64,000 nucleotides of DNA from Rhizophlyctis rosea (Eukaryota > Chytridiomycota > Chytridiomycetes > Rhizophlyctidales > Rhizophlyctidaceae), in contig JADGJC010000136.1 of the NCBI GenBank assembly GCA_027596075.1, positions 8,246-72,245 of the forward strand, given 5' to 3'. Position 1 is the stretch's first letter. Every line of letters starts with the position of its first letter. Below are positions 11,815 through 22,200 of this stretch, one piece after another. Below the pieces are notes generated by a model. That model ran no database searches and was not told where the DNA came from. It was given only the letters and a program-made list of their open reading frames with translations. Both the position numbers and the translations under genes were made by a program.

Positions 11815-12126
11815 GGTCGCATATATACAGCACCGCTACATCGTCATACATGTAAAGTACAATTTCTTCCCTCACTTCGATTGGTTCCCTATGTCCCACA
11901 TCAAATCAACATGACACCTTAGAGACCTCTATGCATACCTCGCCTTCGATTTCACCCCGTTCGCAACCGGAAACTCCTCCTCCTGCCTACTAACAGCTTT
12001 ACTTGCCTTTCCACCACCTCCCCTCCCTCCACTCCTCACACTCCCACTCCTCACACTCCCCCACTCCCACCCTCCCACGACCTTCCAGACGTCCAACATC
12101 CCCGCCTTATTCGGACCGCTTGACAT
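11815..12126 (-). pseudogene. Duplicated 3' end of the kinesin gene
   Basis: The stretch 11815-12070 resembles 14135-14360, which holds the last coding exon and 3' flank of the kinesin gene. On the minus strand it reads [20 protein letters not shown] and ends KARYA, against the kinesin's [19 protein letters not shown] and KARYA. Similarity continues past the stop codon into the 3' flank, including the shared ATATACAGCA and CATACATGTAAA stretches. No motor or stalk sequence accompanies it, so it is a gene fragment left by segmental duplication. Whether it is transcribed is unknown. Confidence 0.75.
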
Positions 12127-12667
12127 ACTGAATTCTAAAAACTCACATCAAAAGCCTCGGCACCAACTTTTAAAGCTGGCCAAATACTCCACCCGCAACA
12201 CCTATACCTCTACCCACAGTCCTCCCGAAATCACCCACTAGCACGAGAAAGCGCCAGAACGGCGCCTCTGAAGCGCTTGATCGGCGCTTCTCTTAGGCAA
12301 TACCCAGCAACGCAGGAAGCGCAGCGGGTTGTGCAGCACCTCCCAAATCGCCGTTGTGGCGCTTCTCACAGGGCTCCAACATCACTTCAAACCATGGAAA
12401 ATGAGCGTATTCCCGAAGCTTGTGGTAGTATATAAATCAAAAAAAAAGGGTCTGAATGAGGTTCGAACTAGCAACCCCAACATGTGTTTGTCTGCCGTCC
12501 ATGTCCACTATGCCATGCGGCTGTAATGAAAATCCTGTTGACGCATCAAAATGAACAAAAGCATTTCCATGACTGTGCTACCAAATAACGATTCACAAGT
12601 CCCTGCCCCACCCGCTGTGGAAAGCGAGGGAGGAGGCGCTTCATGAAGCGTCGTTTTGAGTGCCGTA
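12127..12667. other. Intergenic with GC-rich palindromes
   Basis: Contains repeated GGCGCTTC/GAAGCGCC elements. One is an inverted repeat at 12270-12290 (GAAGCGC, 7-nt loop, GCGCTTC), and another is a perfect 14-nt palindrome at 12637-12650 (CGCTTCATGAAGCG). The tRNA-like element at 12439-12525 lies within. No protein-coding gene is seen. Confidence 0.5.
12439..12525 (-). ncRNA. tRNA-like Pol III element, degenerate
   Basis: Read on the minus strand it has an A-box match (TGGCATAGTGG, 12505-12515), a B-box core (GTTCGAACC, 12460-12468) at tRNA-like spacing, and a run of nine T (12439-12447), which is a Pol III terminator. The D-arm pairs reasonably, but the acceptor, anticodon and T stems do not, so it is not a functional tRNA as read. 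A tRNA pseudogene, a SINE head or another Pol III RNA are the options. Confidence 0.35.
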
Positions 12668-13240
12668 TCAACGACCCTCGCTTATGCGGCGACTTGTGAA
12701 TCGGGGTATGGTTTCCAGAGGGTCACCATCCAATCCACCAGCGTTAAAAACACAAATCTGGTTGCAACACGCGCCCGGATTCTCGAGATTGCAGAACCCA
12801 TTGGGGAGGACACAAGTACACATTCTGACGGTACAAACCTCCCCACCGCAGTCGGTTCCACAAGCACCACAGTTGTTGGGGTCCATCTGGAGGTTGGTGC
12901 AGGTGCCATTGCAGCAGGATTGGCCGGTAGGACAGCATGTGCCGCTGCAGCAGGTTTGCCCGGTCACACACCCACCAGTGAGGTGGGCAGCGCTACAGCA
13001 GAACATGCACGTTTGGGTCAGTCCTCTAACCCAGCATCATCCTGCATGATTGCCACAGGACTGAGCGTTGCGGCAGTTATTGTTGCCGCATGCCAAACTA
13101 GGGACGCACAGCAAGTGTTGGTGAACTTGGTGAGTTTGACATGCTCCTTCAATTCCTTCAGGAGTGAAAATCAGTTTGGCACTGTAGCTTGTCTGTTTGG
13201 CGAGTCGCTTGGCGGGCGGTTGCGGGTATGATGATGAGAC
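12668..13240 (-). pseudogene. Cysteine-rich (STIG1-like) protein with an in-frame stop
   Basis: The frame from 13240 to 12668 is open except for one TGA at 13037-13039. Both sides are rich in Cys, Asn and Gly: LACGNNNCRNAQSCGN before the stop, and CCSGTCCPTGQSCCNGTC then DPNNCGACGTDC after it. The D-x2-N-C-G-x-C-G-x2-C motif recalls STIG1-type and related secreted cysteine-rich modules. No ATG or signal peptide lies in this frame upstream, since a stop comes just before 13240, so a 5' exon should exist. The TGA makes it either a pseudogene, a site of sequencing error or an unseen intron. Secretion is inferred from composition only. Confidence 0.45.
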
Positions 13241-14134
13241 TCATGGTGGGACGCGTGGACTTTCGTCTCGTATTGTAGCGAGTTTGACGGGTATCGTATT
13301 GTACGGACACTGTGGATTGACAGCTTGAGCCACAGGCGAAGAAAACGTAGGCGGGCCGTTCCCGTCGCTTCCTTTTTGTAGGCATAATGGTAACATGCAG
13401 GTGGGAAGGAGACGAAATAGGAGACGATTGGTCCGGCCTCACACGATCGCTGGGTCTCATATTTTTGCCATGCGAGTGGGAAAAATTGATGTGGATTGGT
13501 GCGGCATAGCTGGGTCTCTTATTTTGCCAGCTCCCCCTGGCTCCTCTTCTTCATTATTCATTTGACTGAGGTTGAATGATCTGTCGTTTCGGTGATGCAT
13601 TGTGGTAGCAATAGCTTGCTTCCCAAAAATGCCTCCGGCGTCTCAATGAAGTCTCCCTGGCGGAAACTTAGCAGCCTCCACATACTATCGTTAAGGCGCT
13701 CTCCTGAGCGCCTGTTGGCATTAGAGAATGGTTTTGCTGGTCTGATATGCCCACAGCCAACAGTTGACTTACACACGCTACTGCAGGTGATCGATATTAC
13801 TGATGTTCCTCAGATGGGGTGGGGTTTTGCTATTAGAATTATGTGAGGAGTGAATTTGGTTGTTGACCCCAAAGACCTACACACTTCGGCGGGATGAATA
13901 CCTCTCCCCTTCCTTACAAAGGGTGTTGACATCCTTTTGGCCCATATGTGGTCAAAATGACGGGTGTAAAGCACGAAGGAATGCGCTGAAACCAGCCAGT
14001 GTGACCAGGGTAACATATAAGCCATAAAGGACAACGCAACAGAGTCGACCTATTCGGGCAGCATGAGCCGGTCTCATGTTCTGTCATTGATCCTTTGTTG
14101 AGGTGTTGCCTATACGTTTGTTTCAACCTCGAAT
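13241..14134. other. Intergenic
   Basis: No supported gene. The notable element is the perfect hairpin at 13694-13713. The right end is the 3' flank of the kinesin gene, which was copied to 11815. Confidence 0.4.
13694..13713. repeat. Perfect 8-bp hairpin
   Basis: AGGCGCTC, a 4-nt loop (TCCT), then GAGCGCCT. It shares its GGCGCT core with the palindromes at 12270 and 12637. Confidence 0.6.
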
Positions 14135-14253
14135 ACATTGATCGCGTATATACAGCAACGTTACATCATAAACTCATACATGTAAAATACAACCTTCGTC
14201 CCACTTCGACCTTCCCTTGTTACCCACATGAGATCAACCTAACAGCTCTCCCT

Positions 14254-17156
14254 CTACGCATACCTCGCCTTAGGCTTCACCCCCCTCGCAATTGGAAACT
14301 CCTCCTCCTGCCTACTACTAGCTCTACTACCCTTCCCTCTCCCTCCACTCCCTACACTGCCCCCACTACCCCCCTTCCGTGACCCCGCTGCCCTGGACAT
14401 TGGTCGTTCCGAGTCACCCGCGAAGGAAGCATTTTGGAACGGAGCGTCCATGTCGGCAACGAGGATTTCGTCACCTTGGTCGGCTGCGAAGACAAAGTCT
14501 AGGGCGCCTTGAAGGGGGGAGAGGTTTGTGCGTGATGTGTGGTGGGAGGAGAATGTGGTGCGTTCGGGCATGTCGAGCTGTCGTGGGAGGTGGGCGTGGG
14601 GAAGGGTTAGAGAATGTTAGAAACTGTACTGACAACCAGCTCAACATCTCACCCCCGCCCACTACCATCAAATACTCCGCTCGTCCCCCGCCAACAAACG
14701 TAACATACACTCACCTTGACATTTAAAACATTCTCCCCCCTCCACCTAACATCCCCATCACCCACCCCCATAGCGGTCTTCGCATACTGACAAACCGGTC
14801 TCCGACACCCCTTCGTCCCAACCGGCCTCCTCAACCTCCTCTCCAAATTAACCTTCGTCAAACTCTCAACCCCCCACTCATCACTCTCCTCATCATACCT
14901 CGCCCGCCCCTCAATCTTCGCCCTCTCATCTCGCGGTATGAAGTTATCCATAACACAGGTTTTTAAACCAACTTCACGCGTAAGTTCGCGTATGGTGTCG
15001 AGGAGGTCTTCCTTCTCGGCGCGAAACTCGTCTTGCAGATCGGTGATTTCGTCCTTTGCCGATTGGAGTTTTGCGAGGAGTTTGCGGAGTTTTTTGGTTT
15101 TTGTGTCGACTTCTTCTTGGAGGGATGCGTAGGATTCTTCCATGGCGAGTTGAGCTTCTTGTTTTGCCTCAAGTGCATCACGTAACTCTCTTTCCCTATG
15201 TAACTGTTCCTGCAACTTGTCCGCAGCAACTTCAAGTTCCTGTTCCTGTCTCATAACATTCTCCTCAATATCCACACCCCCAATAAGGAGTTTCCCCTCC
15301 ATCTGTTGGAGTCGCATAGCAAGTACTTCGCGTTGTTGGCGCTCCTTCTCGAGTTCGGCGGCACGGGCTTCGAGTTCGGCGGAGATGCGTTGTTTTTCGG
15401 AGACGAGGAGGTCCTTTGAGGCGAGGAGGGTGCGTTTTTCGGCTTCGATTTCTTGTTGGAGGNNNNNNNNNNCCCTGGTCTGGGGGGGCCGGGCCGCCCG
15501 CGGGCCCGCGTCGTCGGGGGCGGGGGTGGTGGTGAGGGGTGCTACGAGGTTTTCTGGGATGGGTTCGTTGGATTCGTCTTCTGCCTCCTCCTCTTCTTCC
15601 TCCTCTTCTTCCTCTGCTTCCGGTTCCTCTTCTCCTTTTTTACCCGGTGGTCTTTCTGGCCGTTTCTTTGGAACGACTTTGATGACCTTCTTGGGCACAA
15701 TCTTTTTTACCACCTTGGTCACAACATGACTGCCAACAGGAGGACCATCACCAGCACCTTGTCTGGCCTCCAGCACAGCTTTGAGCCGTTTGATTTCCTC
15801 TTGATACTCGCGTAGCATAGCATCTTTTGGATCTTCATTGACCTTGGGCTTGTTCTTGATGGATTTAGCGCGGTTCGCGTAGCGAAGCGTCGAAAGGGTC
15901 TCGTCGTAGTTGTAGTTTGCCGGGGACATGGTCGCAATCATTAGAGTTCTGCCCGCGATTTCAAGATGTTAGTGTTTGATTGATATGTGTGGCAGGAAGT
16001 CCCAATGCATACTTTGCGTTTCCTCCCAGTGAATCCTGCAGTAGCCCTGTTTACATCAACAAAAGGATAGGTTACGTTTGAGTCTCAGGTCCGTCCCACC
16101 CTCCACAATCCGCTAACAAAACGAACAAGATAAGCTGAATGCTTACTGGTCAACTTAGAATCTCGATATGGGATATGCGAACTCTTTCCATCCACCAGTG
16201 CAGATATACAATTTCCCAAAGCGGACAGCGATAGATTGATCTTAGTAGCCTCCTTCAACCGATCTCCAGAAGCCCCAGTCTTGCTCTGCCGCTCACTACC
16301 AGCCAGATCAACAAGATGCAGCTTCCCCGCCACGAATCGGTCCTCTCCGTCTGGTCCCGGTTCCGATGATTCAATGGTAATAGTGAAGATGGAGTGCGAT
16401 CGAGAAGAATTTTCGTTCATAAGCGTAGCTCCTACTGATCGATTCTTGTTCCCAACATCCATGAGCTTTTCCATCTCTTCTACGCTTTTGACAACGTATG
16501 CGCTGAGGTCTTTGACGTAGACGCCTGTTTCGGGATGTTCTTTAAGGTCGAGGCCGCGGGTGGGTTGGGCGTTGCCTTTGGGCGGTTTGATGAGGAGGTC
16601 GCGAATTTCTTCATTGTAGATTTCGAGAAAGGAGATGCGAACGAGGAACTTTTTGGCGGTTGCGCGGAAGATGTGGTCGAAGATTTGGTGGAAGGACATT
16701 GGGATTATGCCGCGGAGGTGGGGTACGGTGGAGACTCCTTGCATCGAGAATGTTTTGCCCGTGCCGGTTTGTCCTGAAGGAGAGGATCAGTTCACCGAAG
16801 GATTATCATGCCATCAAACTTGATGCTTACCATATGCAAAGATTGTGCCGTTGAACCCTTCTAGCACAGCATCTACGATCACTCTCGCCGTCGCATTGTA
16901 CACGTCAACCTGCATGTACGTCAGCAAAGAAGCGATGTCGGGCTGGAAGTCGACAAGGTACCTGTTTGGAAGCCTGACCGAATGATGCGTCGAAAGTAAA
17001 CGTCTTCACGTCACTTTCACTTTTTGGGCTCTTCAGTGTTACAGCGCCCCCCGTTTGAATTTCCACAATGTTTGTATGACCCGCAGCCTTCTCCCTCTCG
17101 CTAAAAGGTCGACACCTGACCACCACCATCACATTCTGTTCACCGGCTGACGCCAT
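14254..17156 (-). CDS. Kinesin-2-type motor (KIF3A/FLA10-like)
   Basis: Six exons with GT-AG junctions restore one frame of about 830 residues: 17156-16963, 16909-16831, 16774-16147, 16046-16013 (34 bp), 15948-14715 and 14577-14254. The N-terminal motor has the P-loop GQTGTGKT split by an intron, switch [10 protein letters not shown], switch [10 protein letters not shown] and the neck region [20 protein letters not shown], all close to heterotrimeric kinesin-2. An acidic Glu-rich stretch, a long coiled coil and a short basic tail ([10 protein letters not shown]) follow. Kinesin-2 carries IFT cargo along the flagellum, so the gene argues for a zoosporic fungus. An assembly gap of 10 N (15463-15472) sits between the acidic stretch and the coiled coil, beside a very GC-rich patch, so residues there are uncertain. 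Its 3' end is duplicated at 11815-12126. Confidence 0.9.
15463..15472. other. Assembly gap (10 N) inside kinesin exon 5
   Basis: Ten N, followed by a GC-rich stretch on the plus side to about 15520. The true gap length may differ, so the coding length across it is unsure. Confidence 0.99.
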
Positions 17157-17541
17157 TATGCGAGTTTATGAGGATGCGTGCATATGCGAAAAGATGGAGG
17201 CTAAGTTATGGATGAGCGCGCAGCCAGAAGGAAGGAAGGGTAGCAGTGTGAAATTCAATTTTTGGAGGTCAAGGACCCTTATGCAGATCTGTGCCTCGCT
17301 TATCAATCTTGCCATCACATACCAGCCACCAGCCACCCAGCCACATCATATCATCATCCTACCTCGTGCATCAAGTCGCAAGGCGTGCCATCGTGACCTC
17401 ACACTTCCACCATCTCCATTTGCCATCTTGCCGACTTGCGCTTGTCCTTGTTGAAGCAATTCGGGGATATATACTACAATACTCGCTAGTGCACTACCAG
17501 CGCCTAGACCATCAAGTTTTGCTCAAAGCGGAACGCGATAG
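17157..17541. promoter_or_regulatory. Shared 5' flank of kinesin and KIAA0930 genes
   Basis: The kinesin start (17156, minus) and the KIAA0930 start (17542, plus) face away from each other across 385 bp, so this stretch should hold both promoters. A TATATACTA element occurs at about 17468. No specific factor site is claimed. Confidence 0.4.
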
Positions 17542-19231
17542 ATGGCGACTGTTTTGAACCTCCTGCACCGGCTGCAGAAGGAGAACCTGCATGGACCGGC
17601 TTCTCCTTTCCCACGCGGTCAACAACACCAGAAAGACTTGTCTGGAAACGACCCTGTACATGACGCATGGATACTAATAGGCGACGATCATGACTTGGAC
17701 TCGAGAGACCCAAGGTATGTCTGGTGACCTTCAGCACCAGGCTCAAGCAAAAGTATCAAACTGTATTCCTGTCATGCAGGTGGTTCGAGCTTTTCCTCGA
17801 ATACTTCATAGAAGCATCGCCCGACACCAACGACGACCTACTCTTCTTTGTTCGAGGCCCACCACAAGAAGGAATGATTCCCGAACCGGAGCCTGATCCC
17901 ATTTTCGTGAAACGGAAAGTCAATAACGCTGTACCGCACCTGGATGACGTAGTAGACTGGAAGCAGACATTTTTCCTGAATTTGATCATACAATCATCCT
18001 GCACGCTAACCGTCACCATCTGCAAGAAGGCTGATGTGGGAGATTCAGGGAAGAAGAAAAGTCTGCTGAGCATGCCTAATGAGGATAAAGTGCTGAATGT
18101 GGGAGGAACGCCATCCCAACCTCAAAGCACAACAACATCCGATCCACCTATGTCATCATCTCCTCCAACGAATTCATCGCCACCAACATCATCAATAATA
18201 CCACCACTACCGACCAATCTCACATCCTCCCCCACCGCTTCCACACCCACAACAGCTTCAACCACCGCATCCTCATCCCCACCACCCAAAAAATCCCGCA
18301 TGGTCGCCCTCCGCCGCGTCACAAAAAAGGTGTATGCAGCCCCATACAAATCCCGCATGGACGTCAAAGACGCTTTCATGAACGAATGCTCCTACCCTTT
18401 AGTCTACTACACCGTAAATGACTACGAATCCAACGACTTGCACCTACCCATCTACGAAAAAGAATACCTCTGCGTCGAACTCTCCTGCATATTACCTGCC
18501 GACGCCGCAACCGCCTTGGCGGCAAAGAATACCCCAGTAGACGTAAACATCCCCGTTGAAAACGATGATAGCCCCTTCCCCGTACCAGAAGGCCACGTGA
18601 AGATCATTTTGTTCCAAGGCGCGGTACCATACGCGTCGCTATTAGACGTCTACCAACAGAAAGGCCTCGCAGCCCAAACGCACCTCCGTCTCAGCTGGTC
18701 TAAACTCGCCGGAGTGGACGGAAGTAACAACAATCTTGGGTCGGGTGGAACGGGATCGACATCTCATGACGACACACTTCCAATCCGAACGGAATACATC
18801 ATGATGCGTGGACCGCATGGGAAGGGACAATGTCAGGTTGCGATTACGGAGAATTTGCCGGAGGAGGAAGGTGGTGGTGGAGGGAGCAAGGTGGGGGAGT
18901 TTGGAAGGGCGGGGCGGAGTGGGGTGCCGACTTTGGGTGATCGGTTGAGGTGGTTGGGGACGGCGGTTACGAAGCAGATTGGGGTTGTTACCGGGGCTGG
19001 TGCGGGGCAGGGTGGGGTTGTGTTGAGGAAGCCGGAGAGTTTGAAGTGTTCTATGACTTATGTTAATGTTCCGTGGCAGAGTATTATCAGGTATGTGGGG
19101 TTGGGATGTTCTGTTTGGTGGGACATTTTGGGACATTTTAGGACTGTTATGTGCACATAGATACTGATCGATTATTAATGTTTAGCGATTTGACCACGTA
19201 CGCCGAGCAGCATAAGCAACAGCAGTCATAG
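17542..19231 (+). CDS. KIAA0930: KIAA0930 (DUF2045) family protein
   Basis: Three exons (17542-17714, 17780-19090, 19186-19231) give 509 residues in one frame. Landmarks of the KIAA0930 family appear in order: RWFELFLEYFIEASPDTNDD near the N-terminus, DVVDWKQTFFLNLIIQ, a CKKADVGDSGKKKS stretch, PLVYYTVNDYES, KIILFQGAVPYASL, MRGPHGKGQCQVAI, and a C-terminal MTYVNVPWQSII continuing as SDLTTYAEQ from the last exon. The family is conserved from animals to some fungi and has no settled function. A Ser/Thr/Pro-rich, low-complexity insert at about residues 120-200 separates the N-terminal and central conserved blocks and is larger than in animal members. The gene is divergent from the kinesin gene. 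Confidence 0.85.
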
Positions 19232-22200
19232 TACGAGTTTCACGTGTTCACGTAGCAAATCTGTCTTCCGCATGTACATAGCTGTACATAGATTCTCCTG
19301 CCCAAGTTTGTTTTACAATTAGTTACCCGCTTCCCCGTATCGGTTACCCCAGAGTCTGTGTATGTAGGTATAAAATGATAGTTACAAGTTTTCGGGACGG
19401 GGTTTTCGAGGTATTTCTGGTACGAAATTACTTGTTAAGACCGGGAATTTCTTTTTTGATGCGTCCGCAGTTTTGTCTCTAGAAGGCGTCCGTCATTGTC
19501 CTGGGCAATGAGGGACGATTTTGCTGCCAGTTTAGAACAATTCATCATATCTCGCGAAGACCCTTGAAGGTTGGACAATCATCCGATTTGTATCGCCTGA
19601 TCATGCCATTCTTTGCTTTGCGACATTGACTCCTTTTTGCACGTTTGCACATTATGGCGGGACATTTGTTGGTTGCCGCCAAATGCCAAATCTTTGTATT
19701 GTAGTGAGGCACCCAGGTGTCAAGCAAGTCAAGCACACACCATGGCCATGACTGCGTGAGATTTGGCTACTCCAGGTACATTGGTATGATTCCTTTTTGC
19801 CTCTGCCTGGAACACGATCGCGGGGTTCCAAGCGGTCTGTACGTAATATGACCGGTAGATTCTTGAGCTCCTCGGTATAGAATGATAGTCGACGTTTTCA
19901 GCATTGAATGCTTATGGTGTTCCAATATGAAGTGAGCCTCGGCAACGTGGTTCTTTTTGTTCGTGCCCGCTGTGGGTTTGTTGCGAACTGGTCAGTCACG
20001 GAATGAATGGGTGGGACCTTTTAGTTTCTGGATGATCAGACCATGCTCCGATACATCCAGGCTGGGCAAACGTCATGCTGCTTGAAACCTCAGCTCTGGT
20101 AGAGGGAACTTCATTTTTTTCCCTTTGCATCATCGACAGACACGCCTCCCACCGCCAGCATGTCATCGCATTTGTTATGTACAGACTGTGTGGGGGTCTG
20201 ATTGACATTATAGGCTATGCCGCAGCTCCTTTTGGGAGGTCTTAATCGACCCACGTTCCATATCTTTTCCTTCTTGGAATTTTTCCCCTCATGCATGTCC
20301 GGGCTCGATTCTTCAACATATAGTTTACTGCTTTACGAAAGGATCTGATAGACAATGATGGGAGCCGCATCATAGCGATTTGGTGTTCTTTGAAAACGAG
20401 CTTTTGAATCTCTTCTTGGTCGTAGCCCACGGAGTGGTGAAGCCAGTGCCCACTGGCGCATGACGCGTTTCAGGGTCCTTCCCTTACAACATTTGCCTGC
20501 GTCAACCACACTAGAGGGTTCATTCTCTAAATCCAGGCATTGGACATACAGGGGTATGAGAAGGGTGATGATAGAAATGAGGCTCTTTCCACAACGGGCA
20601 GGTACATGGACATATCCATATAATCTGCATGAGTTGTTGAAATTTCTTCTTGGTTTGATGAGACACCCTGGCCGCTTGCGTAGCAAAAGGAAGTAAGAAA
20701 GGTAACTGAGGTAAAATAGGACGTGGTTATACATATTTGATTCAAAGCTTTTTGCATGCAATGGCAGCACAAGGGCGTTTGTCGCTCATCGTTTGAAAGT
20801 GTTACTCGAGTAATTCCGGCGTATGTCAAGCATCTCAAAATTTTGAAAAGAAAAGAACGCGATGCATGTATGCAAGTATGTGCCACCAACATCTAACAAT
20901 GGACGTAATCTTTGTCTCATGTTGGCACTTCGCACCTTTGGATATATCGCAACCAGCACCCGAACGATGAACGCTGTGTTCGCACCTTGCAATATATGGA
21001 TTGAGCATCACAAACATCGGGTATGAACATTGGGACATCAGGGCGGTTGTCAATTTTAAGACTGGAGTTCTTTTATGAGATGGTCCGCTATCCTCCATGA
21101 TTACGTCCTTTTTGCTGTTTGGGTGCATGTAATGGTTCAGGGTGAGAGGATGCAGAATTTGGAGGCAGCATCTTCCTCAATGACATTTCGGGACACATCC
21201 ATTTTATCACATTTAATGTGAGTGGATATGGACGAGGCAACGATACGGCTATACGGAAGTCACCGGGAGCAATAAAACACCCCAACCAATGCGAACAAAA
21301 AACATCCTGCGTTACAGCTAGTGGGACGAGTTATTATTGCAAAAATTACTTCTGCCCCGCAACTGTCACAAGTTGTTCAGAGCCGCACAAGGGCGGCTGA
21401 GATACTGGAACCTCGGGAGATTTCTCCACTGTGTATTTCAGCAATTTTTGGAAGGGGTGGATGAGGCGTAAAAGTGATGTAGCAAGCACCTTCACTCGCT
21501 GAGCGTTTTGAATGCCAACGATCGCTGAGCTTCACAACGTTTGTGCCAACGATGAGTAGATATTTACATCTCAAGTTTACAAAATGATGAGAAGTTTAAA
21601 AGACAGTTTTGCAATTTTTCGAAATCTTAGCTAATCTTTATTATGTGGATCGAGCCCACCCTCGCCGGTTGTTTCCACTCTATGCTTGCCCGTACATACC
21701 TCTTCATCACTCCACTCACTTCCCAGAAAACATGTCAGGATTTATCGTCAATGGTCAAAACCATTCTGTTAGAATCGTGCACCAGATGCGGAGAAGGGAT
21801 GGGTGCGACCAGACAGCAGTGCGGCGGTTGGTGCTGACCAGGGGCACAGATTCGGCGCTTTCGGCAGGCACACCGGCTATCTACAATTCATCATTCCGCC
21901 GAATCTGGAAGATCTGAATATGCCATTGTTGTACCGAACCTCCTTTTTGTGGCCGTGACAGCATTGCGAACCACTTGAAAAGAAGCGCAATGCGCTAAGT
22001 ATGGTATGGCAGCTTTTGTAATAATATCCCCTAATTCAGGCCGAAGCCGATCTAACGTGAACAGTTGGCGCGCCCCCGCTTGAACAGCCTGTGCCAATAG
22101 GCAACATAAACCCATGGCGGTCGGTATTAACTCAGTTTGCGAGACGCCGTACTTGATGGCATCTCCAATACTGCTTAGCCAAAATGTCACGCGCTTTCCT

